From the NCBI RefSeq assembly GCF_009604425.1, contig NZ_WEGI01000010.1, positions 1 through 64,000 on the forward strand: a stretch of DNA of 64,000 nucleotides, given 5' to 3'. The position numbers and the translations under genes were made by a program. Positions 16,280 through 25,032 of this stretch are shown here, piece after piece (within the stretch, counting starts at the first letter, position 1; the number at the start of each line of letters is the position of its first letter). This DNA is from Nocardia aurantia. Its GTDB lineage: Bacteria; Actinomycetota; Actinomycetes; Mycobacteriales; Mycobacteriaceae. The notes beneath the pieces are model-generated. The model had not been told where the DNA came from, did not search any database, and saw only the letters and a program-made list of their open reading frames with translations.

Positions 16280-16704
16280 TCCTGCCGGACAAGGATGCGG
16301 TGCTGGCGGCCTGCCGGGGATTTCCCGGCCGCCACCCGATGCTGATCGCTGCTCGCGATCTATCGGTGTGGCACGAACGGGAACGGTTCGCCACCGGCCC
16401 ACTCGGAACGAACGAAATGCTTGCGCAGCGTTCGCATCTGCGATTGCAAATCGACCGCTGGGTCGCACTCCGAATGCCCACCCCGTTCGAGCGGACCCGG
16501 ATCCATACGGAGGGCATGGGCCGGGTGGTGGACCGGCTCGCGATGCGCACCATTCAGGTTCGCGCGCTACTGCCGTACCCAGCCAGCGGTGCGGTCCGGG
16601 ATGCGATCTCGGCGTTGGTCGAACTCTCCGAGGCGTACCAGGATCTGGCGGACGAGGTCGCTGCCGGCTTGTGTCGCCTGCCAACTGGTTACGACCCTTG
16701 GTGA
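16276..16704 (+). CDS. DUF4254-like protein
   Basis: This is a 142-residue helical protein beginning MILPDKDAVLAACRG. The pattern LP.K...L.ACRG...HP.L.AA..L...HE, then L..QIDRWV...+P.P and a HTE.MG.VVDRLA segment resembles the DUF4254 family of actinobacteria, whose function is unknown. The start at ATG 16276 is set by AAGG nine bases upstream and by ATGA coupling to the membrane protein; the frame is open upstream to 16198. It is the last gene of the cluster, followed 145 bases later by the second CRISPR array. Confidence 0.65.
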   Translation: MILPDKDAVLAACRGFPGRHPMLIAARDLSVWHERERFATGPLGTNEMLAQRSHLRLQIDRWVALRMPTPFERTRIHTEGMGRVVDRLAMRTIQVRALLPYPASGAVRDAISALVELSEAYQDLADEVAAGLCRLPTGYDPW

Positions 16705-16793
16705 TAACCGCACGCAGTTCGCCAACGTGGGATGCTCGTGACGTGCTGATCTTTGCCGTTAAGCTGCTGATGCGGATCGACGCCGTGTGAGGC

Positions 16794-16849
16794 AAATCGA
16801 ACTGAATGAAAACAGTGTGTTCTGCCAACAAACCTGCAGGTCAAAAAGT
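16794..16849 (+). promoter_or_regulatory. CRISPR leader of array 2
   Basis: The leader reads AAATCGAACTGAATGAAAAC, then GCCAACAAAC and TGCAGGTCAAAAAGT, directly before the first repeat. The first block equals the array 1 leader; the last two match the array 0 leader. It is thus the best-preserved copy of a shared leader. Confidence 0.75.
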
Positions 16850-18390
16850 GTCGGCCCCGCGCCCGCGGGGATGGTCCTCCAGTCCGGTACGCGGTGCGCA
16901 GACAGCGTGGGTCGGCCCCGCGCCCGCGGGGATGGTCCGGAACTTCGTCGAGGTGTTCTCGATCCCGTGCGGTCGGCCCCGCGCCCGCGGGGATGGTCCG
17001 TCCGGTAGCCGGCCGCCGCGTCGCCGGGACCAGTCGGCCCCGCGCCCGCGGGGATGGTCCGATATTGCCGCTGTTCCCACCGAAAACGGTGTCGTCGGCC
17101 CCGCGCCCGCGGGGATGGTCCGCGCGGATCACGACCGGCGGCGCGAACACCCTGGTCGGCCCCGCGCCCGCGGGGATGGTCCCTGCACGCCGTCGATCAC
17201 GCCGTGCAGAAGCCCGTCGGCCCCGCGCCCGCGGGGATGGTCCGTTGTGAAATGGGATGAATGGGGCATGTGGGGCGTCGGCCCCGCGCCCACGGGGATG
17301 GTCCTTCGATGACGGCGCCGATGCGCGCAGAGATCGAGTCGGCCCCGCGCCCGCGGGGATGGTCCCCAGGCCAATACGGCCATCGCGAACGCCGCGGCGT
17401 CGGCCCCGCGCCCGCGGGGATGGTCCCACGGTGGCGATGTGGTGCTTCCGGCACCCGATGTCGGCCCCGCGCCCGCGGGGATGGTCCGTTCACCGGTGTC
17501 ACGCCCAGCTCGGCGGCGAGGTCGGCCCCGCGCCCGCAGGGATGGTCCTTCAACCGCGGCCAGGAATGGGTTCCGGTCCGGGTCGGCCCCGCGCCCGCGG
17601 GGATGGTCCTCCCAGGTTGCCGTCGGCGTGATCTTCGCTCCAGTCGGCCCCGCGCCCGCGGGGATGGTCCGCGCTCCGCCGACGCCACCGAGATCTTCGA
17701 CCACGTCGGCCCCGTGCCCGCGGGGATGGTCCACGCATCGGCGGTCGCGGCCTGCCGCTGCTGGCGTCGGCCCCGCGCCCGCGGGGATGGTCCCTGCCGC
17801 GAGTACGGGCTGACGTTCACTCTCGGGTCGGCCCGCGCCCGCGGGGATGGTCCCATGCCGGCGCACTTCGGCCGGGTCAGGCGGTGGTCGGCCCCGCGCC
17901 CGCGGGGATGATCCGGGGCCTGACGTGGAGATCATGGGCGTCGCGGCGTCGGCCCCGCGTCCGCGGGGATGGTCCGTTGGCGATGTGAGCGCTAGACCAA
18001 CAGGTCCCGTCGGCCCCGCGCGCGGAGATGGTCCGGGGGTGAAGTAATGGAGATCCACGGTCCGGGCGTCGGCCCACGCGCGCAAGGATGGTCCGCCTGA
18101 TGGCCTGCGGCTGCAAATGGCACCGCGGTCGGCCCCCCGCGCGGAGGATGGTCCGTGTAGCGGAGCGACTTCTCCGGTCATGTCGACCCGCGCACGCGAA
18201 AATAATCCGTCGATCGCGGCGGCGATCATGTCGGCCAGTGAGTCGGCCCCCTGCCCGCGGGGATGGTCCGTGGCGGAGGCCGTGAAGACAGTAGCTCATG
18301 GTGTCGGTCCCGCGCCCGCGGGATGATCCGCCGCCGCGGACGAGCTCGCCGCGGGTATCGACGTCGGCCCCACGCCTGCGGGGACGGTCC
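16850..18390 (+). CRISPR. Type I-E CRISPR array 2, 26 repeats / 25 spacers
   Basis: Repeats of 28 bases (GTCGGCCCCGCG, CCCGC, GGGGATGGTCC) start at 16850 and recur every 61 bases to 17643 (14 near-identical copies), then at 17705, 17766, 17827, 17887, 17948, 18009, 18068, 18128, 18182, 18242, 18303 and 18363. Spacers are 33 bases, one is 34 and one is 27. From 17827 on, repeats lose bases (26-27 long) and drift, most at 18182. Symmetric CCCCGCG/CGCGGGG arms form the hairpin cut by Cas6e. Leader is at left, so the newest spacers are near 16878. The last repeat ends 40 bases from the convergent 18431 gene. Confidence 0.98.
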
Positions 18391-18430
18391 GGAACGGGAC
18401 TACATAGCCGGGCTGCGGGCTTGACGGACG

Positions 18431-19726
18431 TTACGACCGTTGCCGTGGTATGCGTCGTGCTACCGGTTGTGATTGTCGGGCTGCGCGAAATCGACGTTCA
18501 GCCGCGGACGACCTTTGTACGACAGTGATCTTGGACGAATTCTTCGTATGGCCGGTTGTTGCTGTGGGGCGATGCCGTGACGATGGATGCGATTGATCCG
18601 ATAGTTTGGCTTGTTCTGATTCCGGTGCGCTTGCTGTAATTGATCGATTATGCTCACCCTTCTGGACGGGACGGCGATCTGGCTCCGATTCCTCGTTGAT
18701 CGGGTCTGCTCGACTACTCGATAATTCAATGCTGCCGGCAGGCGTGGGGGATAATTGATCGAGTCCGGGGTGGCAGTCGACGCAGAGGTCGTCACGAAGT
18801 TGGCGCCATTCGCCGCATTCGGTGCATTCGGCATTGGGAACTGTTGGGGTGGTCGGTAATTGGCGCGGTGGTATGGGGGGATCGGGCTGGGTGTAGGTAC
18901 GGATCCAGTGCGCGATCAGTGGTTGGTCGGTGGGGTGGGCGGCGAGGTATTCCTGGTGGTAGAGGCTGCGGTTGCGGGGTTGGTAGTGGGTGGTGAGGTA
19001 TTCCATTCGGGCGTGGACGGCGTCGGTGGGGGTGTGTCCGAGGGGGAGTTCGGGGATGCCGGGGCGGTCGAGGCTGCGGCATTCGGTGCAGAGTCCGTCG
19101 TCGCCGTGACCGGTGGCGGCTTGGCCGGTGGTGCGGTCGAGGGTCGCGCGTTCGAGGCGGCAGGAGACGCAGAGGCCGGTGCTGACGGTGCGGGTGGCGT
19201 CGCGGTCGTGGTCACGGTTGCCGAGGAGGACGCCTTGGTAGGCGGTTTCGGGATCTTTTCGGGCGGTGGGGTCGAGGTCGGATTCGTATCGGTCGACGGC
19301 GTGGGTGCTGCGGTCGCCGGTGCGTTGGCTGGGGTCGGTGCGGCGGCTGGGGTCGACGGTGCGGGTTATCCGGCCGGGTTTCATCCAGGTCCGTTCCCGT
19401 TGATGGATGACCGGTGCGGGCTCGGGGATGTGCTGGCGTTCATCGGGTTTCGGGACGCAGGCTTCGATCAGGCCGCGGTGTGGTTCGTGGGCGTACCAGA
19501 GGTTGCGGAGTTTCGCGAGGGCGGCGTCGTGGGTTTTGTAGCGGAGGGTGGCGGCGATTTCGACGATGAGTGCCCAGGTGGTGTCGTCCATGGTTGCGGT
19601 GGCGCGGCGGAGTTGTTGTTTGGCGGCGCGCATGTTCTGGGCTTGGACCAGTTCGCGGACGGAGGTGAGTGCGGCGGCGAGGCGGTCGTCGGTGGTGGGG
19701 TTGTCGGTCGGCATGGATGCGCTCAC
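18431..19726 (-). CDS. Hypothetical protein with two zinc-ribbon-like CxxC pairs
   Basis: This is a 431-residue protein with GTG start at 19726, overlapping GGAGG; ATG 19714 is an alternative. Residues 1-90 are helical (MRAAKQQLRRATATMDDTTW). The middle is Arg/Asp-rich and low in order. Two Cys clusters suggest metal binding: CVSC...CTEC near 190-220 and CTECGEWRQLRDDLCVDC near 315. The C-terminus is basic and Ser/Pro-rich. It is the last gene of the conjugation operon, 12 bases after the 19739 gene. No family is recognised; nucleic-acid binding is a guess from the ribbons and basic tail. Confidence 0.7.
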   Translation of the reverse strand: MSASMPTDNPTTDDRLAAALTSVRELVQAQNMRAAKQQLRRATATMDDTTWALIVEIAATLRYKTHDAALAKLRNLWYAHEPHRGLIEACVPKPDERQHIPEPAPVIHQRERTWMKPGRITRTVDPSRRTDPSQRTGDRSTHAVDRYESDLDPTARKDPETAYQGVLLGNRDHDRDATRTVSTGLCVSCRLERATLDRTTGQAATGHGDDGLCTECRSLDRPGIPELPLGHTPTDAVHARMEYLTTHYQPRNRSLYHQEYLAAHPTDQPLIAHWIRTYTQPDPPIPPRQLPTTPTVPNAECTECGEWRQLRDDLCVDCHPGLDQLSPTPAGSIELSSSRADPINEESEPDRRPVQKGEHNRSITASAPESEQAKLSDQSHPSSRHRPTATTGHTKNSSKITVVQRSSAAERRFRAARQSQPVARRIPRQRS

Positions 19727-19738
19727 CTCCGGCCGTGG

Positions 19739-20950
19739 TCAGGCGCGGCGGTCATGGTCGAGGCCCGATGATCGGTGCCGGGTCGGGCGCGGAGAACACG
19801 TGCGCGGGTGCCGCCGGTCGGCGATCGCGACCGGAAAGATGTTTTGCCCGTTGGGCTGGCGAAGGTCATCGGTGAGTAGATAGGGAGCGCTGTGGCGCAG
19901 ACAATTCTGTAGGCTGCGAGCGACTTCGGTGAGATCGGTGTGCCGGCATCGGCCGGCGGGATCGGTGGTGGCACGGTTTCGTTGCGCTCGACCGATGTTC
20001 GACCACGCGAATTCGGTAGTAGCGTAGCGATGATGTCCTCTCAGGAGGGCATCGGTGTCGGCAGTCTGAAGATCCGCAGTGGCATCGAGCAAGTCGGCGG
20101 CACAGGCGAATTCAAAGATTTCCTCATAGAGGTCGTCGCGATGGACGCGTAGTTCCCGCCACCGGTCGGAGTACCGCGCAGCGTCCTCGCCGGCGGTGCA
20201 CTCGCTGTAGTCGTCGAGCATCCGGCGGTAGGTGGCGATGTCGCGTGCCGGATCCCCGACCGGTCTCTGCGGGCGGCCGAGGACCCTGTTGATGACGGCG
20301 AGTTCGCGTTGCATGGCGCCCGGAGTGATTGCGCAGCCGTCGAACAGACTGAACTCCCGGATGTTGGGGATATCCCAGGTGGTGACTCGGGCATCGATCA
20401 GGCGAGCGCGGCTGGCAGCGGTGTATTCGGCGATCCGTCGGCAGGCGAGCCGGAAGCTGCCGGTGTAGGTGAATGTTGCGTGCGGCGAACCGGTTTCGGT
20501 CCAGACGACCAGATACAACCGTCGCTGAGCAGGTCCGGGCGTGTCGTATTGACAGGTGGTTGTCGGGCTGTGGTCTGCACTCGAAATGCGGAGGGACGGA
20601 TCGCAGTCGGCCGTCAGCATCCACGATTGACGGAGACTTCGAAACGCGAATGCGTCTACCGCAGAAAGTGACTCGATCGAGCTGGCATCGCAGTCGGTCG
20701 GCCCCCGGTGATGCTGCTCGCGGATTCGGACAGCTTCGGCGAGGAAGAGCCAGCGATCGCGCCACACCGGTGAGTGGTTCTGCCATCGCTCGGCGTCGAA
20801 CTGCCACGCGTCCCTCAATCGGCGCCTACGGCTTTCTTCGGTGCCCGCGTGCTCCGCGGCTCGTCGCAGTCGTCGGCATCGGGCGAAGGCTTTCCGAAAG
20901 GCACACTCGCTCTGCGGGTCAACCGCGAAACGCTCTGTGATGATGTGCAT
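19739..20950 (-). CDS. Hypothetical protein, paralogue of the 21029 gene
   Basis: This is a 403-residue protein with GGAAGGAG seven bases before ATG 20950. The opening FRKAFARCRRLRRAAEHAG and WQNHSPVWRDRWLFLAEA align by eye with LRADFAFCFRLQRAATNAR and WQQAPSQWRNRWNHLADT of the upstream gene. Both share a middle block (LIDARVTTWD / LVDARITMSH and QRELAVIN / HHELSAID). It is helical, soluble and has no signal peptide. Its length and gene position would fit a DNA-processing role in the element, but no relaxase motif is seen. Confidence 0.75.
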   Translation of the reverse strand: MHIITERFAVDPQSECAFRKAFARCRRLRRAAEHAGTEESRRRRLRDAWQFDAERWQNHSPVWRDRWLFLAEAVRIREQHHRGPTDCDASSIESLSAVDAFAFRSLRQSWMLTADCDPSLRISSADHSPTTTCQYDTPGPAQRRLYLVVWTETGSPHATFTYTGSFRLACRRIAEYTAASRARLIDARVTTWDIPNIREFSLFDGCAITPGAMQRELAVINRVLGRPQRPVGDPARDIATYRRMLDDYSECTAGEDAARYSDRWRELRVHRDDLYEEIFEFACAADLLDATADLQTADTDALLRGHHRYATTEFAWSNIGRAQRNRATTDPAGRCRHTDLTEVARSLQNCLRHSAPYLLTDDLRQPNGQNIFPVAIADRRHPRTCSPRPTRHRSSGLDHDRRA

Positions 20951-21028
20951 AGCTCTCCTTCCGAGAGAGGAACCTGCGAACTGCGACCATGTGCACGGCG
21001 GACGTCCGGAGCCCGGTGGCGATCTTGT

Positions 21029-22480
21029 TCACATTCGTCGCGCACGAGAACATGGCGGAGGTTGCCTGCGGGCCTGTTGTCGTCGTTGCAGCGGCGCGGA
21101 ACCTGCAGAGTGCGAGAGGCCCGGGCCGGTGGTCCCGGGTGGGTCAGGGCGGGGCGGTGGCTGTCTCTGCGTGGCTGTCCGAGCGATCGCCGTACGGTCG
21201 CTGCTGAGCAGGTACGGGCTCTGGTCTCGGATCGTGGCGCGCAGGCTGTGGGCCGCTTGGACGACACGAACGAGATGATTTGTCTCGTAGTCGAATTCGG
21301 CTAGTGCGGTGCGCAGTTCCGGGGGTAGATCAATGTTCCCCAGTGGCTGGTGCACCCGGGCGTGGGCAGCGACGCCGTCGGGTCCGTCGATGGCGGCGAT
21401 GAGGTCCCCGTAGGTCTGGAATCGGCCGAGGTGGGTGATCTGCGCGGCACGATCGAGCGCGTCGGCCGTGTAGTCCCAGCGGTCGATGTACCAGGGTTCG
21501 GTGCCGACCGGTGACATTCCGACACGAATCTCGGTGCCGGCGCCGAGGTCGAGGTGGCGCTGGATGCCTTGGCTGCGAACGGTCATGAGGTGGCGTTCGG
21601 CGATGGCGGTCAGGTCGTCCAGCCAGGGCTGGTTCTCCCAGAATGACGGGCGCGGCGGGTTGCCGTCGATCTTGTCCAGTGTCGGTGCGGCATTGTGGAT
21701 GTCGGCGGCTTGGGCGTAGAGCAGGATCTGCACGCGGAGGTCGTCGCGGCGGATGATGTTCTCGACCAGCTGGTCGCTCAGGGCGGGCTCGTGGATGGCG
21801 GCGACGGTGTACTCATAGTCACCGACCAGAGCGTGGTAGGTGGCGTCGTTCAGCCAGCTCGGGCCCGGCGGCGCGCCCGGGGCGCGGAAGGTGTCGTCGA
21901 TGGCCGACAGCTCGTGGTGCAGCTGCGCGCCGGTGACCGCGTGTGCTTCGAACAGTAGGTGGTCGGCACCGGTTCGGGGGTGGCTCATCGTGATGCGGGC
22001 GTCGACGAGTCCGGCGGCGTCGCGGGTGCCGGTGACGATTCGTTCGCGGGCGGTCTGAAAGCTGGTGCGCCAGATCGTGTTCGGCTCGGAGGATCCGGTA
22101 TCGCACCAGGTGACCCGGTAGCCGGTCGTGGCGTTCTGCGGTCGAGTTCCGGTGGCCTGGTGGCGGCCGGTGAGCATCCGGGCTTGATTTCGATTGCGCC
22201 GGAAGAAGGGATCGTCATCGGCGTCCGAGTGGGTCGGCTCCGGTGCCGGAGGTGTGTGCAGGTAGGCGCTGGTGGTGTCAGCGAGGTGGTTCCATCGGTT
22301 CCGCCACTGGCTGGGTGCCTGCTGCCATCGTTGGGCCCGGGCGTCCACGCTGCCGGCGAGCCGGACGTACTCGTCTTCGCTGCGGGCGTTCGTGGCAGCG
22401 CGCTGCAACCGGAAGCAGAACGCGAAGTCCGCGCGCAGGCTGTTCTCCAGCTGTCGGTGATGTGGTGGGCGTTCGGGCAT
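21029..22480 (-). CDS. Hypothetical protein, tandem paralogue of the 19739 gene
   Basis: This is a 483-residue protein. The frame is open to 22660, but AAGGAGA five to ten bases before ATG 22480 (MPERPPHHRQLENSLRADF) fixes the start. It has the same N-terminal helical domain and middle block as the 19739 product, plus an extra C-terminal region with a Gln/Arg/Pro-rich end. No catalytic signature is recognised. Tandem diverged copies in one operon suggest two related subunits of one machine or complex. Confidence 0.78.
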   Translation of the reverse strand: MPERPPHHRQLENSLRADFAFCFRLQRAATNARSEDEYVRLAGSVDARAQRWQQAPSQWRNRWNHLADTTSAYLHTPPAPEPTHSDADDDPFFRRNRNQARMLTGRHQATGTRPQNATTGYRVTWCDTGSSEPNTIWRTSFQTARERIVTGTRDAAGLVDARITMSHPRTGADHLLFEAHAVTGAQLHHELSAIDDTFRAPGAPPGPSWLNDATYHALVGDYEYTVAAIHEPALSDQLVENIIRRDDLRVQILLYAQAADIHNAAPTLDKIDGNPPRPSFWENQPWLDDLTAIAERHLMTVRSQGIQRHLDLGAGTEIRVGMSPVGTEPWYIDRWDYTADALDRAAQITHLGRFQTYGDLIAAIDGPDGVAAHARVHQPLGNIDLPPELRTALAEFDYETNHLVRVVQAAHSLRATIRDQSPYLLSSDRTAIARTATQRQPPPRPDPPGTTGPGLSHSAGSAPLQRRQQARRQPPPCSRARRM

Positions 22481-22565
22481 GCGGGTCTCCTTCCCAGCGG
22501 ATGTGGATGTCGAAGTGCTGCCTCCTCCAGCGGTCGGGGTGGGGCGGTAACTGATCGCCGTCCGG

Positions 22566-23063
22566 CTACGGCGGGAACGGTCCGGCCGCCCGCTGCCCGG
22601 ACGTCGACGTAGGTCCGAAGTGCGTCTGGGCGGCATCCGCGGAACCGTCTGTGAGGGCATCGAGTCCGGGCAGCACGGGTTGAGGTCGATGGATATAGCC
22701 GCAGGCGTGCGGCTGGCAGCCCGAGAAGTCGCTGATTCGGGTCAGCCGTTCCACGGTCGGCCACAACCACTGCGTGTGCCAGGCGGCCAGGTCCTCGCGG
22801 GGGACGTCCCGCAGTTCAGGAGCTACGTGGTAGGCGGCAGTGTGGGCGGCCATGAGCGCGGTGAGTTCCTCGACGACCGGATCGTGGCACCACCAGCAGG
22901 GCGGAACGCGGGAACCGAGTTGGTAACGATCCCGCAGCTGAGCCACCCAATCCGCCAGTTCGCCCCACAAGAGGACCCGGCCGACCGGATCGAGGTGCTG
23001 CCACGCGAACCGGCTGGGTGCCATCGCATCGGCTTCGTTCCCGGCGCCGAAAGTTCCCATCAT
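22566..23063 (-). CDS. Hypothetical protein resembling DUF4913
   Basis: This is a 165-residue protein coupled to the coupling-protein ATPase by ATGA (23060-23063). The pattern CWWCHDPVVEELTALMAAH, WHTQWLWPTVERL and a later GCQPHAC recalls the DUF4913 family (W...HP....L.AL..A......W...H..P....L....G.F.GC), which is common on actinobacterial plasmids and integrative elements. The Pro/Thr-rich C-terminus is unordered. The frame is open upstream inside the neighbouring gene and that part is not counted. Confidence 0.65.
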   Translation of the reverse strand: MMGTFGAGNEADAMAPSRFAWQHLDPVGRVLLWGELADWVAQLRDRYQLGSRVPPCWWCHDPVVEELTALMAAHTAAYHVAPELRDVPREDLAAWHTQWLWPTVERLTRISDFSGCQPHACGYIHRPQPVLPGLDALTDGSADAAQTHFGPTSTSGQRAAGPFPP

Positions 23064-24532
23064 CTGTACCGCCTCGCTGTCGGCTCGGTCTTCGTGACAT
23101 CGCTGGACCGCAATGCCGCTGCGTCGGCGGAGAGTGGTTGCAGCCGTGTGCTGTTCGCGGTGGCGCCGGCCACCGCGGAGCCACCGAGAATCCGGCCGGT
23201 GGCGACGACCCGGTCGAACCATGCAGTGGAGCCGAGCACCGCGTCACGCCATGCGGCGACGTCCCAGACGCTGGGCAGCCGGAGGAGGCAGCCGGGGCTG
23301 TTGCGGTAGAGCAGTAGGGCGCAGTCGCTGTCCAGTTCGCGGATCTCGTCGGTGCGCAAGACCGTGTTGTCGTGCAGTCCCCAGGAGCGGCCCTCTTTGT
23401 GCAGTGTGGCCTCCCAGCGCCGACGTTCGCCGAGGAGCTTCGACAGTGACGACAGTTCATCGACCCCACGAAGTCCGGGCAGGATCAGCATGGCCGGCGC
23501 CGACTGCGCGAGTACCCGGCCGCCTTCGGTGCCCCAACGCATTTCGTTCTGGTCCTGGTTGTGTGCGAACGCCCAGACGGTGATCCCCTTGCCGCCGGAG
23601 TCGGTCATGATCTGCGGCAGGTCCGGTATCGGGGCGACGTTGTTCATCTCGTCGAGCACCAGCCTGATCGGCGGATCCAGCCGTTTCATCGGGGCTCGTT
23701 GTGAGGCCCGGTCGGCGACGTAGTGGACCTCGGCGGCCAGCGCGGCGACGAACGGCGCCATCGACCTGGTGGTGCCCTTCGACACCAGATACAGCGTGTT
23801 CGCCCCCGACAGCACGAACTGGTGGACGTCGAACGACTCGTGGACCGGAACATCCACGGCAGCCAGTAGTTTCGGAGAAGCGAGCGGCTCCAGTAGGCGA
23901 GCCGCCGCAGCGAGGACGTCGTCGCTGGATTCGCTGGCCGAGCCGAGAATCTGGTTGAGTTCGCTCGCCCAGCTGGGGAAGGTGAGGGCCAGCACCTCCA
24001 CGGCAGCACGGTTGGTGCGGTTACCGATCCAGACCCGCACGTCGTGAATGGTGGCGTCCGACACGGCCGCGGCGTAGAGGCAGCAGCGGAGTACGGTCGC
24101 GGCTTTCTGTTCGAAATAGGCGCCGTTGCGGGTACCTTCCAGCGGCATTGCCTTGGCCAGGGCGTCCGCGCGGCGGATCGCGGTGTCGGGGTCTTTGCAG
24201 CCGGCGAGGATCGACCAGCGCACCGGGTGCGGCCAGCCGGTCAGTTGTTCCGGGTCGAACACCGCTACCTGTCCGCATGTCGCGCGCGCCCGGATCGTGG
24301 CCGCGACCAGGTCGGCTTTGGTGGTGGTCGCGAGGACGAAACCTGGTGCGTCCCAGATGCGTTGGCAGGCGATCCGCCAGGTTTTGCCGGCTCCGGTGGG
24401 GCCGTGCACGATCACTCCATCGCGATGCTGGAGATACACATGTGTTCGTGGTGCGTCGGCGAGCACTCCGATGTCGATGGTCAACTGCTGCGGCGACTTC
24501 GCGCGCCCGCGGAGAAGCGCTCGGTTTTTCAT
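23060..24532 (-). CDS. VirD4/TraG-like coupling protein, ATPase subunit
   Basis: This is a 490-residue protein from ATG 24532 (MKNRALLRGRAKSPQQLTID). Walker A is VIVHGPTGAGKTWRI near residue 45, the Walker B-like segment IRLVLDEMNNVAPIPDLP lies near 290, and the following WAFAHNQDQNEMRWG is typical of VirD4-family ATPases. Such proteins bring the DNA-protein substrate to the secretion channel. Unlike classical VirD4 it has no transmembrane segment; these lie in the preceding gene, to which it is coupled by ATGA. It is also coupled by ATGA to the next gene. Longer upstream readings lie inside the neighbouring gene. Confidence 0.88.
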   Translation of the reverse strand: MKNRALLRGRAKSPQQLTIDIGVLADAPRTHVYLQHRDGVIVHGPTGAGKTWRIACQRIWDAPGFVLATTTKADLVAATIRARATCGQVAVFDPEQLTGWPHPVRWSILAGCKDPDTAIRRADALAKAMPLEGTRNGAYFEQKAATVLRCCLYAAAVSDATIHDVRVWIGNRTNRAAVEVLALTFPSWASELNQILGSASESSDDVLAAAARLLEPLASPKLLAAVDVPVHESFDVHQFVLSGANTLYLVSKGTTRSMAPFVAALAAEVHYVADRASQRAPMKRLDPPIRLVLDEMNNVAPIPDLPQIMTDSGGKGITVWAFAHNQDQNEMRWGTEGGRVLAQSAPAMLILPGLRGVDELSSLSKLLGERRRWEATLHKEGRSWGLHDNTVLRTDEIRELDSDCALLLYRNSPGCLLRLPSVWDVAAWRDAVLGSTAWFDRVVATGRILGGSAVAGATANSTRLQPLSADAAALRSSDVTKTEPTARRYR

Positions 24533-25032
24533 CGCCGCCACCACTTCCAGCCTCCGGTGCGGTGTCGGCTTGATCCGCGGCGGGCCAGTTCGGGGTACTC
24601 GGCGGTGGCTTTCTCGGCGGCCGAGCGTGCATCGAGTCCGCTGCGGCGCAGATCGGTGCGTCCGGCCAGCCCGTCTGTGATCCGGCGGCGTTGATAGCAG
24701 GCGGCGAGTTCGCTGCCGATGGCCAGCCCGGTGCACCAGGAGATACCCATCGCCGCCATACATATCCAGGTCAGCCACGCCGGGCCCGGGCGCGGGTCCT
24801 GTAGCCATGCCGTGGCCGGGTGAGCGGGGTCGGCGGCCAGCCGGACCATGATGGCGCCGAGTTGCGTCGGCGGCACGAGTGCCGGGCGATGCCCGGCGAG
24901 CAGGCCGGACAGCGCACCGCCTCCGATCACGGCGACGGCGATGCTGCTGATGATGTACAGGGCGAGGGCCAGTGGTGCGGGCAGGACCGGCTCGTGCCGG
25001 GCTGGGCTGGGGAGCCGAGTGCGACGGGTCAT
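24529..25032 (-). CDS. Membrane partner of the coupling protein (VirD4 N-terminal-like)
   Basis: This is a 167-residue protein with two membrane segments, ALALYIISSIAVAVIGGG near 25-45 and LTWICMAAMGISWCTGLA near 87-105. The tail GLAGRTDLRRSGLDARSAAE resembles the linker just before the ATPase domain of actinobacterial TraG/VirD4 proteins. It ends in WKWWRR and its stop overlaps the ATPase start, so the two together look like a coupling protein split into membrane and motor chains. It is coupled by ATGA to the VirB4-like gene upstream. Confidence 0.75.
   Translation of the reverse strand: MTRRTRLPSPARHEPVLPAPLALALYIISSIAVAVIGGGALSGLLAGHRPALVPPTQLGAIMVRLAADPAHPATAWLQDPRPGPAWLTWICMAAMGISWCTGLAIGSELAACYQRRRITDGLAGRTDLRRSGLDARSAAEKATAEYPELARRGSSRHRTGGWKWWRR

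Noticed and set aside
16850-18390. Self-targeting spacers against this window
   Set aside because: Reading the array 1 and 2 spacers by eye, I saw no match to other parts of the window. A proper search would be needed, so no claim is made.
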